Below, piece after piece: positions 11,016 through 22,100 of a stretch of DNA of 64,000 nucleotides (position 1 is its first letter; every line of letters starts with the position of its first letter). Origin of the DNA: Corbicula japonica (lineage: Eukaryota > Mollusca > Bivalvia > Venerida > Cyrenidae); NCBI GenBank assembly GCA_038501625.1, contig JAZAYU010000052.1, positions 3,687,955 through 3,751,954 of the forward strand. Direction: 5' to 3'. The notes under the pieces were generated by a model, which searched no databases, was not told the origin of the DNA, and saw only the letters and a program-made list of their open reading frames with translations. The position numbers and the translations under genes are program-made.

Positions 11016-12134
11016 GGTGTAGTCACACTCTAGCGTATGATAGAAACGTATGTATTGCGTGTGAAAATTTTAGAAAAATTACTTATACGCACAGCTTTTG
11101 AGCGTTTAAAATCCGAGCTATCGACGACAGTCCTTTACAAACGTATGAATAGCGTATGAACAGCGTTTGTATAACGTATAACCGGCGTACAGGTAGCGCA
11201 TGAGAAACGTTTGCGTACGTGTGTGAGCGTATGTCAACATAAGTCACCGTCAGTGTAGCGTTTATCACCGTATGGGTAGCGTATGCAAGCGTATGAGTAA
11301 CGTATGCATAACGTATGTGAGCTTATGAGCAACGTTTCAGTAGCGCATGCGCAGCGTCCCCTTTCAACTGTGGACTGTACCAGTTCCTTTATTTCCAAAC
11401 TAGACTTCGAGGTGTAAAGATGCCTGCAAAAATGTCTTCGGCCCGTGGCAAAGGAAAGGGCAAAAAAAGTAAACCTGCTGATCCCCCCTCTGATGTAGCT
11501 GTTCCAGCGGGGGAGATTCGTGAGACACCGTCCAATATACCTACTGAAGGTAGTGTTCACTCCAGGTCCCCATCTCCCCCTCTTCATGATGAACGCTCAC
11601 GTGATTCATCTCCTTCATCTGCGTCTTATTCTCCTCCTCCTTCTCCTTCCTTGTCTTGTAATTCGTTGAGCATAATAAATTGTTAAATTTATAAGTTCGT
11701 AATGGTGTTGGAGAAGAACTACCTCCATCGTTTCTCTGTCGATCTACAACTGACGAAGATGAGGAAATGGGACCCTATATATATTAACAGCTCAACTGAC
11801 CACCTTCATGCCATCGTATGAGATGCGTACTTGACATATGAATAACGTACCTTTAGCGTCACTATAGCGTATGAAGCTTATGTCTAGCGTATGATGAGCA
11901 TATGCGTAACGTATATGCTATACGCTCGCATACGCTGAAAAATTTTGAACATGTTCAAAAAAAAACTTTGGCCTCTGCGTATAATAACGTACACTGGCGT
12001 ATGTCAGCGTGTTTGGAACGTAAACGACTTATGCCTAACATACCCCTAACGTATATCTGCGTATGCGAGCGTATGAGCAATTTTTATCGTACGCTCACAT
12101 ACGTTAATGCCATACGCTATAGTGTGACTGCACC
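11016..12134. mobile_element. TIR element with dense GCGTATG/CATACGC subterminal repeats
   Basis: Left end GGTGTAGTCACACTCTAGCG and right end CGCTATAGTGTGACTGCACC are near-perfect inverted repeats of about 24 bases including the adjoining TATG/CATA. Flanks are TTA (left) and ATA (right), so the target duplication is probably 2-3 bases with one change; TWA targets and GG starts fit PIF/Harbinger, TA would fit Tc1/mariner. About 300 bases at each side consist of short variants of AGCGTATG and ACGTATG. The centre carries an 88-codon ORF (11420-11686). No transposase domain is visible, so it is probably non-autonomous. It sits inside a CCP exon. Confidence 0.7.
11420..11686 (+). CDS. Hypothetical 88-aa low-complexity ORF inside the TIR element
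   Basis: It begins MPAKMSSARGKGKGKKSK, a basic lysine/glycine-rich start, then turns into a proline- and serine-rich stretch (SRSPSPPLHDERSRDSSPSS, then PPPSPS) and ends CNSLSIINC. GC and codon use differ from the AT-rich surroundings, and it is the only such stretch in the element. There is no recognisable domain. It could be the N-terminal exon of a transposase or a captured host fragment. Expression is unproven. Confidence 0.35.
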   Translation: MPAKMSSARGKGKGKKSKPADPPSDVAVPAGEIRETPSNIPTEGSVHSRSPSPPLHDERSRDSSPSSASYSPPPSPSLSCNSLSIINC

Positions 12135-12507
12135 ATAATCCGATGGAAAATCACTCCAGTTACTGCTACTTAAACACGTAACGAATTGACTGCCAGTCAA
12201 TATATAACCTCTATCGTAATTGATAGTTGCTACATCGCCGAAAGCAGTGCCGTTTATAAAGATAATATGACCATTTTCTGGCGGCACAAGTGTCCCACAA
12301 ACCACAGGATTACAAGTTGGTATAGTTGTCCACTGACCATTACTGTCACAAACGACCGAGTTATTTGACGACGCTGTGAAACCTTCGTTACATTGAATAA
12401 CGAATGTGCTGTTGAAATGAGTAGTCAACAGATCTTTGATTGCACCGTTGATTATAGACGATGGATTACCACAGTCTGAAAACAGTTTTAAACGGGTTTC
12501 AAACATA

Positions 12508-12939
12508 CCGTAAATTGGGATAGTTTGGCATCGTGATATTTTGGCCATTTTGCCCCATAATGCCTGTGTTTCATTTTGGCCAGTTTACTTTTGGCCTTTT
12601 AACATTGTTTGGCGAAAAATAAACAAAGACATGTTATTTTGTCATGTGTAATGCATAAACTATTTTAAGACCAACATTTATTGCAACACACAAATAATCC
12701 AACAAACTGAAATACACTTATTGAAATTTAAAATTATAGATTTATCAGGTTGTTTTGATAAGCGATAAATAATGGTCAACGTCGGCAATGTGTGAAAAAC
12801 AATCTGTATTGTTGTTGTGTTTGCACTAAATGAGCTTAATTTTCACCCGTGATATAATTTGTGAGTTTAATTTTGGCCTTTTCATGAGAGTGGCCAACTA
12901 GGCCAATTCTTAGCCAAAGCCAAATATCACAATTTACGG
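12508..12939. mobile_element. TA-inserted MITE next to the decayed CCP exon
   Basis: Ends are CCGTAAATTGGGATA at the left and TATCACAATTTACGG at the right, flanked by TA at 12506-12507 and 12940-12941. The tandem duplicate preserves the empty site: 10690-10710 reads AAACATACTGATCAACTGAG without interruption, while here AAACATA and CTGATCAACTGAG are separated by the element. The interior contains several TTTTGGCC or GGCCAA words near both ends. Non-autonomous; no ORF. Confidence 0.8.
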
Positions 12940-13857
12940 TACTGATCAACTGAGAATAATTCACAAAAATATCTGATAATCTGAATCTTTCGGTGATTTG
13001 AGTTTATGATATTTGCATCGAGATAACATGGATTATAAACCGCACGCTTAATCCTTTCCGCCATCAACCCTGTTTTCTTGACGGTCGAACATACCGTTTT
13101 ATCACAGGATTAAATTTTAAGCTCCCCAAAACCTGCATTGATTAATTGTCTGAAACCCGAACCGTAAAAATTCGTATGTTTTTGTTTCATTTTGTACAAC
13201 CAGAAGCGTAAATCTGCGTAATTTTAATGCTCGTTGAAAAAACGTATGTTTGAATGAAGCATGTAAGTTTTCACGAATTTTCAACATGATTTGCACTGCG
13301 ATTAAATGACGGTAAAACCCGTTATAAAACATTCAGGTTTTTCACCTGTAACACCGTTATTTTTCGTTACGATCTTTCACGTTAACATTCCAAATACCAA
13401 CGCGCTGTTACGTGTTTAATGGAAACCCGCTTTGTGCAAACAAGTTTAATTATGGCTATATCTGAAAGAAAAAAAAAGTTAATTAAACATGATTAGCAAC
13501 CCGATTTAATAATGTTAAAACTCGTATATTAACGTTACAATCGTTCGCATGTACACGGTAAGTTCCGTATTTTGCGAATCTCAACGCGCTGTTACGTTTT
13601 GGGTGAAACCCGCTTTATGTCAAAATGTAAAACTTGGAAGATTTTGTTCAAAGACTGTAACGAAAAATTTCGAAAAGCTATTAATCTAATTAACAATCAT
13701 TTATTTTACGTCATTGCAAACAATGTGATTTTAATTAATTTATTATAAGGCATATTAATAGGTAGTTTCTAAAGGATTGTATATTCTTGGAGCCACGTCG
13801 TTATTTGATAATGACGTATAAATACAGTACTATGAACGTTTAAGGTTACAAACTAAA

Positions 13858-14195
13858 CGAACAATTCAGGATATACGATACACGATAGACCGAGGCACGA
13901 TACGCGATAGACGGACACACTAGTCAAGTTTGACGCACGATACACGATACATTTTATTTCTGTACGAGATTTCTAATAATTTGAAAATGCTATCAAAATA
14001 TAAGATGATTATTAAGATGAAATTAAATGATATAAATTTGCGTAAGCAAGTAACTTATTCACGTTGCATGATAAAATTAAAAGACGCTTGATGCACGATA
14101 AACGATATACAGACGCACGATGCACGTAAGACGGACACACGACATACGTTAGACGACACACAATAAACGATAGACGAACGAACGATAGACGCAAA
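13858..14195. repeat. Degenerate ACGATAC/CGATAGACG short repeats
   Basis: Two clusters (about 13872-13950 and 14085-14190) hold irregular copies of ACGATACACG and CGATAGACGNACGA, separated by AT-rich sequence. The small minus-strand ORF across it is an artefact. Also present at 19832-20169 in the second copy of the block. Confidence 0.55.
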
Positions 14196-14260
14196 TTTCG
14201 TAACATTAAACGTTCACAGTACTGTCAACCCTGTAATAAGTTTTTTATTGGATTCGATTA

Positions 14261-14383
14261 AGTAACTTAATTTCTTATCGAATGATCTAAGTCACGTGTT
14301 ATTTATTTTGAATGATATGGTGTTTGGAGAAATTAAGTAACTTAATTTCTTATCGGATGATCTAAGTCAAATGGTATTTATTG
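14261..14383. repeat. Direct repeat with TTAAGTAACTTAA palindrome
   Basis: The segment ATTAAGTAACTTAATTTCTT followed by ATCGNATGATCTAAGTCA occurs twice, beginning near 14262 and 14335. Each contains the perfect palindrome TTAAGTAACTTAA. Repeated at +5,974. Confidence 0.6.
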
Positions 14384-14420
14384 TTTGGAGAAAACATGCG
14401 ATGCATTCAAAGGACTTATA

Positions 14421-14475
14421 CGGAATCGACCCTACGATTTCGACGCGCGAAGCGCGTCGAAATCGTGTCGATTCC
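14421..14475. repeat. GC-rich hairpin
   Basis: CGATTTCGACGCGC (14435-14448) pairs perfectly with GCGCGTCGAAATCG (14452-14465) across a GAA loop, and the outer CGGAATCGAC pairs with GTCGATTCCG after a small mismatch. Strongly structured against the AT-rich background. Also at 20395-20449. Confidence 0.8.
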
Positions 14476-15746
14476 GATTACGGTATTGCGCATGAGCAAA
14501 ACGCTATACCAAGGAACTTTGAGACCTTGTCTTCCGGTTTGCAAAATCTGACTGGACAATATGAGGCGCGTCACGGGAAAAAGTACATTCGGACAGTTGA
14601 CGTTGATCATTGAAATGACGTCATTAAGTCGAACAGACGAGATCAATTATTATGCATTTCGCGTTGAAAATATAATGTTATTGTCAAAATGTGTAAGAGA
14701 ATCACATTCTAGTTATGAGAAACTAAGGAGAGTTGTAAGTTCTTTCTATATATAGTAACAACTAAAATGTCACAAAATATGACCGAAGGTACCTTTTCCC
14801 GTGGCGCGCCCCACTATGACTTTCATCCAGATTGCTTGCTTCCGGATTTTAAAACTGAAAAGCCGCCATTTTGTTTCTCGATTCAGTAAGAAAATGGTCT
14901 CCTTCCTTAGATGGATAATGAACGTAGACTCGAAGTGTCCTCATCTATCAAGTTAAAGATGATCCGGTACCAAATTGAGAACCCTACCCGTAGTGGATAT
15001 TGACAGCAGACCTTTCGCGTAGTTGCTGTCTTACGGTAATTATTTTGTATTTGTCTTATTTCTATCCCAACGTGACGTTAACGGTGTCACACTGGAATTA
15101 TTTATGGCATGGCTGTCTTGAGTAGGGAATTTTGACTAAAGATGGCATTTTCAATCGAAAATGGATTTGTTGCTGCGAATAAACAGATAGTAGTTGGAAC
15201 GAACACTGTAAGAAACTTTCGCTTGGGTTTGTTTGTTTGAAATGTCAAAAGAGACGAATGATTTTTTTTAATTTTAGAAATCGTTACAATCAATACTTCA
15301 CTCAGTTTAAATATAAATACAACCAGAATAGTAGATAGACCTCCAGTAACGGCGAAAAAAGTGAAGCATTAGTTATTTGTAGTCGTGCAAAGGCATAACA
15401 AAGAAAATATCTTGATATTTTAGCTTAACAGTTTTTATTGCAAGTTGAGACAGCAATTGCAGATAAATTGCATCAATAACTTGCAACACGAACCACTTGG
15501 CAACTGTAACAATTATAAAGCGGGCACGGCGAAGCCGTGTTTTCCAAAGAAAAATGGATGTTGCGACAGAAATTATAGATAAATTTCAACAATTACTTGC
15601 AACAGGAAACACTTGACAACTGTAACAATTTTAAAGCAGGCACGGCGAAGCCGTGTTTTCCGAGGAAAGATTTTGCTATGAAAAACTGAACACTTGCTGT
15701 TTAAGTTTGAATTCTTTGCACAGCTATGCCATGTTTTATTAACTTT

Positions 15747-15945
15747 TCACCCTTTCCTCCATGATAGATACACCATTGTTGTGTGTGGAATAGTTAATCT
15801 CCAGATCTGCCTGCACATCTGTGCCATCTGATCAGGATCTAGACTGTTCGCTTTTTTATTCATTAGGTTATTTCTGACAAAAATGTGACCTGTGCAGATC
15901 CTCATCAGATGGCAGGGATGTGCCAGCTGCTCTGGATTTATATTG
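15747..15945. mobile_element. Fold-back element, CTGATC/GATCAG family
   Basis: Inverted arms (ATCTGTGCCATCTGATCAGG on the left, ATCAGATGGCAGGGATGTGC on the right) surround the conserved ATTAGGTTATTTCTGAC core. The left end CACCCTTTCCTCCAT fits the family terminus. Second-block copy at 21721-21919. Confidence 0.7.
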
Positions 15946-16591
15946 TAACAGTTTTTATTGCATGTCAAGACAGCAATTGCAGATAAATTTCAACAATAAC
16001 TTGCAACACTAACCACTTGGCAACTGTAACAATTTTGAAGTGGGCACGGCGAAGCCGTGTTTTCCAATGAGAGAAATGCATGTTGAGACAGCAATTGCCT
16101 GGGCTGTACAAACCCACTAGCCCGACGCCCTGAACAAGCTGAAAATTTTATCACACAATCTCAAAATATTCTATTTTAGCACCACGTGCATATCGTGTTT
16201 TATAACAGAAATAAGTTTATTACAAAATAAAATGTTTTTAAATCTGTTTTAACAATATCAAGCCCTCATGAAACGCTTCCTATTAAATTTCCTGTTTTTT
16301 TCTTTACTGTAAATACTGACATATCAGAATTCGCTTATTTGCGCAAGTGGGACTAGCTGAAATGTTTACCCAGCTAGTTCTGGACTAGTTACCAAAAACA
16401 AAATTTGTCCAGCTCTGATTGCAGATTAATTTCAACAATTACCTTCAACAGGAACCATTTGGCAACTGTAACAATTCAAAAGCAGGCACGGCGAAGCAGT
16501 GTTTTCCAAGGAGAGAATTAGCATAAATAGCAATTAAATAACAGAATACTTGCACTTTAAGTTTGAATTGTTTGCACAACAAAGCCGTGTT

Positions 16592-16832
16592 TTAACCCTT
16601 TCCTCCATAGTTACACCATTATTGTGTGCGCAAACAGTTTACATCCAGATCGGCTGACATATCTGTGCCATCTGATCAGGATCTTAACTATTCGCTTTTT
16701 CATTCATATGGTTATTTCTCACTAAAATGTGACCTGTGCAAATCCTAATCAGATGGCATGGATGTGCCGGCTGCTCTGGATTTACACTGGTCACACATGC
16801 CTAAAATGGTATGTATAGAGGAAATGGTTAAA
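16592..16832. mobile_element. Best-preserved fold-back element of the family
   Basis: Both ends are visible: TTAACCCTTTCCTCCATA at the left and TATAGAGGAAATGGTTAA at the right, an inverted repeat with two mismatches. The arms continue inward (ATCTGTGCCATCTGATCAGG against AATCAGATGGCATGGATGTG) to a short centre. Length 241 bases. It can fold into one long hairpin and encodes nothing; the overlapping ORFs at 16745-17042 are artefacts. Second-block copy at 22566-22806. Confidence 0.75.
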
Positions 16833-17353
16833 AGATACAAATTAAAGCAAACGTTTGACATAGCATTTGCAAAAGACATAACAATTGCAAAAGACATCTG
16901 TGTTTTCCAAAGAGACACATTTTTACCAGAAGTTGCCATTGTTACAACTTTGAATTTGAGACACGGTGAAGCCGTGTTTCCCAAAGAGAGAAATTGCTGC
17001 AAGAACTTAAGAATAATATTTATTTCAGTTTTAATTTTTTAATACATAGTGAAGCTGTGTACACAAATAGATTAATAATTATTGCTTACATGCATTCAAC
17101 ACTTGATGCCAAAATCTTTAAGATAAAATTTGACAGAGTTATGCCTCTTCTTGTACGAGGACCAAAGACCTATATATAGGTTTCTGCAAGGACTTTTTAT
17201 TTTTTAACCTGACTAAGTACCTAAGCAACAAGTGTTTAACTAAATTCCCATCTAAATTATTGTATAAATGACAAAACAGTGTTTTGCAAAGAGTAACATT
17301 TTGATGAGCATTTTCTCATTATTTTTTAGTTAAAGGCACGGCAAAGCTGTGTT

Positions 17354-17590
17354 TTAACCCATTCCTCCATAGACACACCATTATTGTGTGTGCGAACAGT
17401 TTACATCCAGATCAGCCGGAGCATTCGTGCCGTCTGATCAGGATCTAACCTTGTCGCTTTTTTATTCATTAGGTAATTTCTGGCCATTATGAAACCTGTG
17501 CAGATCCTAATCAGACAGCAAGGATGAGCCAGTTGATCTGGATTTTCACTGGTCACACATGTGTAAAAAGGAGTATGTATGGAAACTGTC
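17354..17590. mobile_element. Fold-back element, CTGATC/GATCAG family
   Basis: Left end TTAACCCATTCCTCCATA, centre TTCATTAGGTAATTTCTGGCC, right arm ending GGAGTATGTATGGAAAC. Arms are inverted copies. Second-block copy at 23328-23564. Confidence 0.65.
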
Positions 17591-18063
17591 AAAATGACAA
17601 ATGGCCCCAAAACTGTAACCCAATATTTAAGAAAAAACCTACCGTATAGGTGGTTATTTCTGAAGGCTCCAAATTCTCCTTTAATATTTATTGATGTGTG
17701 TTAAATTGCTTTCCTTTTTATAAAAAAAATTTGATTAATATACCGGTAATAGTACATTATTTGAAGAAGTGGTATTCAGGAAAAGTGAAATTTTTCAATA
17801 CAGGCATTTGATGTTTCATTAATTTCTTTTGGCAAATTTAAAGTTCATGCACGGCGTAGCAGTGTTTACCACATTTGGAGGAAATGTTTATTAAAGGGTT
17901 AAATGAACCACTATTTTAACATATATTTTATTAATTTTGGTGTTCTGAAATTTCTTTGGTATTTTGGGGAGGAAAGTAAATGCCATTCCCATGTATTTCT
18001 TGTTCAAATAATTCAGACTTTATACTTTCTTTTTCTTTCATTAATATTATTTAAAAAAAAATC

Positions 18064-18127
18064 TAACTATTTTACATACCCAAGTGAAGCCACTGGGCTT
18101 CAAAAGTGAAGCCACTGGGCTTCAAAC
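18064..18127 (+). repeat. Short tandem duplication (AAGTGAAGCCACTGGGCTTC)
   Basis: The 20-base unit AAGTGAAGCCACTGGGCTTC occurs twice with two bases between. The unit contains GAAGCCACTGGGCTTC, itself a hairpin. Also in the second block at +5,974. Confidence 0.75.
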
Positions 18128-18189
18128 ACTTTAAACAACCCAAATGCTTTCCATACCCAAATGAAAGCCATCAGATATAGACTACATCT

Positions 18190-18335
18190 TAAACCATTCT
18201 GTCTGATCAGAACGTAACAGCTTGCATTTAGATTCTTCAGGTTATTTCTGACAAATCGTTAACAGTTTAGATCCAGATCATATGACACAGATGTGGTAGC
18301 TGATCTGGATCTATACTGATAGCCCATGTGATAAA
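18190..18335. mobile_element. Fold-back element, diverged copy
   Basis: Core TTCAGGTTATTTCTGACAAAT and right arm GATCCAGATCATATGACACA, then GCTGATCTGGATCTATACTG, identify the family; the left arm is shortened. Second-block copy at 24164-24309. Confidence 0.55.
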
Positions 18336-18626
18336 AGGCATATTATCTGGAGTAAAATGTTAAATGTAATGTTAACAAGATGAATAATTTCTCAACTGTT
18401 AACACTTCCTGTCATATTTCAGGTCCATGTGATGCTAGAAAGATGACACAGTCAATCATGGGTTTGTGCAGCTTTCACAGCAGTATCACAATGAAGTGTC
18501 TAATTCTAAGACTGGCATGATGCAAACAAAAGTACTCTTGTAGGTTTATGGTTTTATTAGCTCGACTATTCGAAGAATATGTCGAGCTATTGTACTCACT
18601 TGGGCGTCGGCGTCGCCGTCGCCGTC

Positions 18627-19126
18627 NNNNNNNNNNNNNNNNNNNNNNNNNNNNNNNNNNNNNNNNNNNNNNNNNNNNNNNNNNNNNNNNNNNNNNNNNN
18701 NNNNNNNNNNNNNNNNNNNNNNNNNNNNNNNNNNNNNNNNNNNNNNNNNNNNNNNNNNNNNNNNNNNNNNNNNNNNNNNNNNNNNNNNNNNNNNNNNNNN
18801 NNNNNNNNNNNNNNNNNNNNNNNNNNNNNNNNNNNNNNNNNNNNNNNNNNNNNNNNNNNNNNNNNNNNNNNNNNNNNNNNNNNNNNNNNNNNNNNNNNNN
18901 NNNNNNNNNNNNNNNNNNNNNNNNNNNNNNNNNNNNNNNNNNNNNNNNNNNNNNNNNNNNNNNNNNNNNNNNNNNNNNNNNNNNNNNNNNNNNNNNNNNN
19001 NNNNNNNNNNNNNNNNNNNNNNNNNNNNNNNNNNNNNNNNNNNNNNNNNNNNNNNNNNNNNNNNNNNNNNNNNNNNNNNNNNNNNNNNNNNNNNNNNNNN
19101 NNNNNNNNNNNNNNNNNNNNNNNNNN
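18627..19126. other. Assembly gap of exactly 500 N
   Basis: Five hundred undetermined bases. The round length indicates a placeholder rather than a measured gap. ORFs spanning the N run are meaningless. Confidence 0.99.
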
Positions 19127-22100
19127 AAACCCGAACCGTAAAAATTCGTATGTTTTTGTTTCATTTTGTACAACCAGAAGCGTAAATCTGCGTAATTTTA
19201 ATGCTCGTTGAAAAAACGTATGTTTGAATGAAGCATGTAAGTTTTCACGAATTTTCAACATGATTTGCACTGCGATTAAATGACGGTAAAACCCGTTATA
19301 AAACATTCAGGTTTTTCACCTGTAACACCGTTATTTTTCGTTACGATCTTTCACGTTAACATTCCAAATACCAACGCGCTGTTACGTGTTTAATGGAAAC
19401 CCGCTTTGTGCAAACAAGTTTAATTATGGCTATATCTGAAAGAAAAAAAAAGTTAATTAAACATGATTAGCAACCCGATTTAATAATGTTAAAACTCGTA
19501 TATTAACGTTACAATCGTTCGCATGTACACGGTAAGTTCCGTATTTTGCGAATCTCAACGCGCTGTTACGTTTTGGGTGAAACCCGCTTTATGTCAAAAT
19601 GTAAAACTTGGAAGATTTTGTTCAAAGACTGTAACGAAAAATTTCGAAAAGCTATTAATCTAATTAACAATCATTTATTTTACGTCATTGCAAACAATGT
19701 GATTTTAATTAATTTATTATAAGGCATATTAATAGGTAGTTTCTAAAGGATTGTATATTCTTGGAGCCACGTCGTTATTTGATAATGACGTATAAATACA
19801 GTACTATGAACGTTTAAGGTTACAAACTAAACGAACAATTCAGGATATACGATACACGATAGACCGAGGCACGATACGCGATAGACGGACACACTAGTCA
19901 AGTTTGACGCACGATACACGATACATTTTATTTCTGTACGAGATTTCTAATAATTTGAAAATGCTATCAAAATATAAGATGATTATTAAGATGAAATTAA
20001 ATGATATAAATTTGCGTAAGCAAGTAACTTATTCACGTTGCATGATAAAATTAAAAGACGCTTGATGCACGATAAACGATATACAGACGCACGATGCACG
20101 TAAGACGGACACACGACATACGTTAGACGACACACAATAAACGATAGACGAACGAACGATAGACGCAAATTTCGTAACATTAAACGTTCACAGTACTGTC
20201 AACCCTGTAATAAGTTTTTTATTGGATTCGATTAAGTAACTTAATTTCTTATCGAATGATCTAAGTCACGTGTTATTTATTTTGAATGATATGGTGTTTG
20301 GAGAAATTAAGTAACTTAATTTCTTATCGGATGATCTAAGTCAAATGGTATTTATTGTTTGGAGAAAACATGCGATGCATTCAAAGGACTTATACGGAAT
20401 CGACCCTACGATTTCGACGCGCGAAGCGCGTCGAAATCGTGTCGATTCCGATTACGGTATTGCGCATGAGCAAAACGCTATACCAAGGAACTTTGAGACC
20501 TTGTCTTCCGGTTTGCAAAATCTGACTGGACAATATGAGGCGCGTCACGGGAAAAAGTACATTCGGACAGTTGACGTTGATCATTGAAATGACGTCATTA
20601 AGTCGAACAGACGAGATCAATTATTATGCATTTCGCGTTGAAAATATAATGTTATTGTCAAAATGTGTAAGAGAATCACATTCTAGTTATGAGAAACTAA
20701 GGAGAGTTGTAAGTTCTTTCTATATATAGTAACAACTAAAATGTCACAAAATATGACCGAAGGTACCTTTTCCCGTGGCGCGCCCCACTATGACTTTCAT
20801 CCAGATTGCTTGCTTCCGGATTTTAAAACTGAAAAGCCGCCATTTTGTTTCTCGATTCAGTAAGAAAATGGTCTCCTTCCTTAGATGGATAATGAACGTA
20901 GACTCGAAGTGTCCTCATCTATCAAGTTAAAGATGATCCGGTACCAAATTGAGAACCCTACCCGTAGTGGATATTGACAGCAGACCTTTCGCGTAGTTGC
21001 TGTCTTACGGTAATTATTTTGTATTTGTCTTATTTCTATCCCAACGTGACGTTAACGGTGTCACACTGGAATTATTTATGGCATGGCTGTCTTGAGTAGG
21101 GAATTTTGACTAAAGATGGCATTTTCAATCGAAAATGGATTTGTTGCTGCGAATAAACAGATAGTAGTTGGAACGAACACTGTAAGAAACTTTCGCTTGG
21201 GTTTGTTTGTTTGAAATGTCAAAAGAGACGAATGATTTTTTTTAATTTTAGAAATCGTTACAATCAATACTTCACTCAGTTTAAATATAAATACAACCAG
21301 AATAGTAGATAGACCTCCAGTAACGGCGAAAAAAGTGAAGCATTAGTTATTTGTAGTCGTGCAAAGGCATAACAAAGAAAATATCTTGATATTTTAGCTT
21401 AACAGTTTTTATTGCAAGTTGAGACAGCAATTGCAGATAAATTGCATCAATAACTTGCAACACGAACCACTTGGCAACTGTAACAATTATAAAGCGGGCA
21501 CGGCGAAGCCGTGTTTTCCAAAGAAAAATGGATGTTGCGACAGAAATTATAGATAAATTTCAACAATTACTTGCAACAGGAAACACTTGACAACTGTAAC
21601 AATTTTAAAGCAGGCACGGCGAAGCCGTGTTTTCCGAGGAAAGATTTTGCTATGAAAAACTGAACACTTGCTGTTTAAGTTTGAATTCTTTGCACAGCTA
21701 TGCCATGTTTTATTAACTTTTCACCCTTTCCTCCATGATAGATACACCATTGTTGTGTGTGGAATAGTTAATCTCCAGATCTGCCTGCACATCTGTGCCA
21801 TCTGATCAGGATCTAGACTGTTCGCTTTTTTATTCATTAGGTTATTTCTGACAAAAATGTGACCTGTGCAGATCCTCATCAGATGGCAGGGATGTGCCAG
21901 CTGCTCTGGATTTATATTGTAACAGTTTTTATTGCATGTCAAGACAGCAATTGCAGATAAATTTCAACAATAACTTGCAACACTAACCACTTGGCAACTG
22001 TAACAATTTTGAAGTGGGCACGGCGAAGCCGTGTTTTCCAATGAGAGAAATGCATGTTGAGACAGCAATTGCCTGGGCTGTACAAACCCACTAGCCCGAC

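Larger units (their letters stand above)
11007..12475 (-). pseudogene. Decayed duplicate of the two-CCP exon, split by a transposon
   Basis: Remaining exon sequence is 12475-12135 plus 11015-11007, the latter keeping the donor GTCG|GTAAGT. The acceptor TTTTCAG|ACTGTGG (phase 1) is intact. The protein aligns with the 10326-10673 exon with roughly 22 differences in 112 residues by eye, for example shared FTASSNNSVVCDSNGQWTT. Module 1 keeps all its cysteines. Module 2 has lost C2 (NINC has become NINY) and its last cysteine (LPSC has become FPSD), and is cut by a TIR element (11016-12134) just before the donor. Removing the element leaves about one base too few for phase 1. It may still be skipped in frame because neighbouring exons are also phase 1. 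Confidence 0.8.
15525..17864 (+). repeat. Seven dispersed CACGGC-GAA-GCCGTG hairpin repeats
   Basis: Perfect CACGGCGAAGCCGTG hairpins lie at 15525-15539, 15641-15655 and 16045-16059. Variants lie at 16487-16501, 16962-16976, 17337-17351 and 17850-17864. The first four are preceded by the same context (TTGCAACA, then CAACTGTAACAATT, then AAAGC) and most are followed by TTTTCC. They are the 3' edges of a degenerate unit, interleaved with fold-back elements. Some substitutions are compensatory or G-T (CACGGTGAAGCCGTG). Also present in the second block at +5,974. Confidence 0.7.
13153..18626. repeat. First copy of a 5,474-bp block repeated across the gap
   Basis: From AAACCCGAACCG to GGCGTCGCCGTCGCCGTC, this block is the same as 19127-24600 at a constant offset of 5,974. 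Every ORF in it recurs with an identical translation. It ends exactly at the first N of a 500-N gap, and its partner begins exactly after the last N. Content: degenerate ACGATAGACG repeats, a GC-rich hairpin, four fold-back elements, seven CACGGC hairpin repeats and the first ~100 bases of the Helentron-like element. No gene is supported. Confidence 0.9.

Noticed and set aside
16745..17042. Opposite-strand ORFs of 85 and 94 aa
   Set aside because: They lie on the fold-back element and a CACGGC repeat; the palindromic arms keep both strands open by chance.
18475..19306. ORFs of about 200-236 aa spanning the N run
   Set aside because: Their length comes from N translated as X; only repeat sequence at either side.
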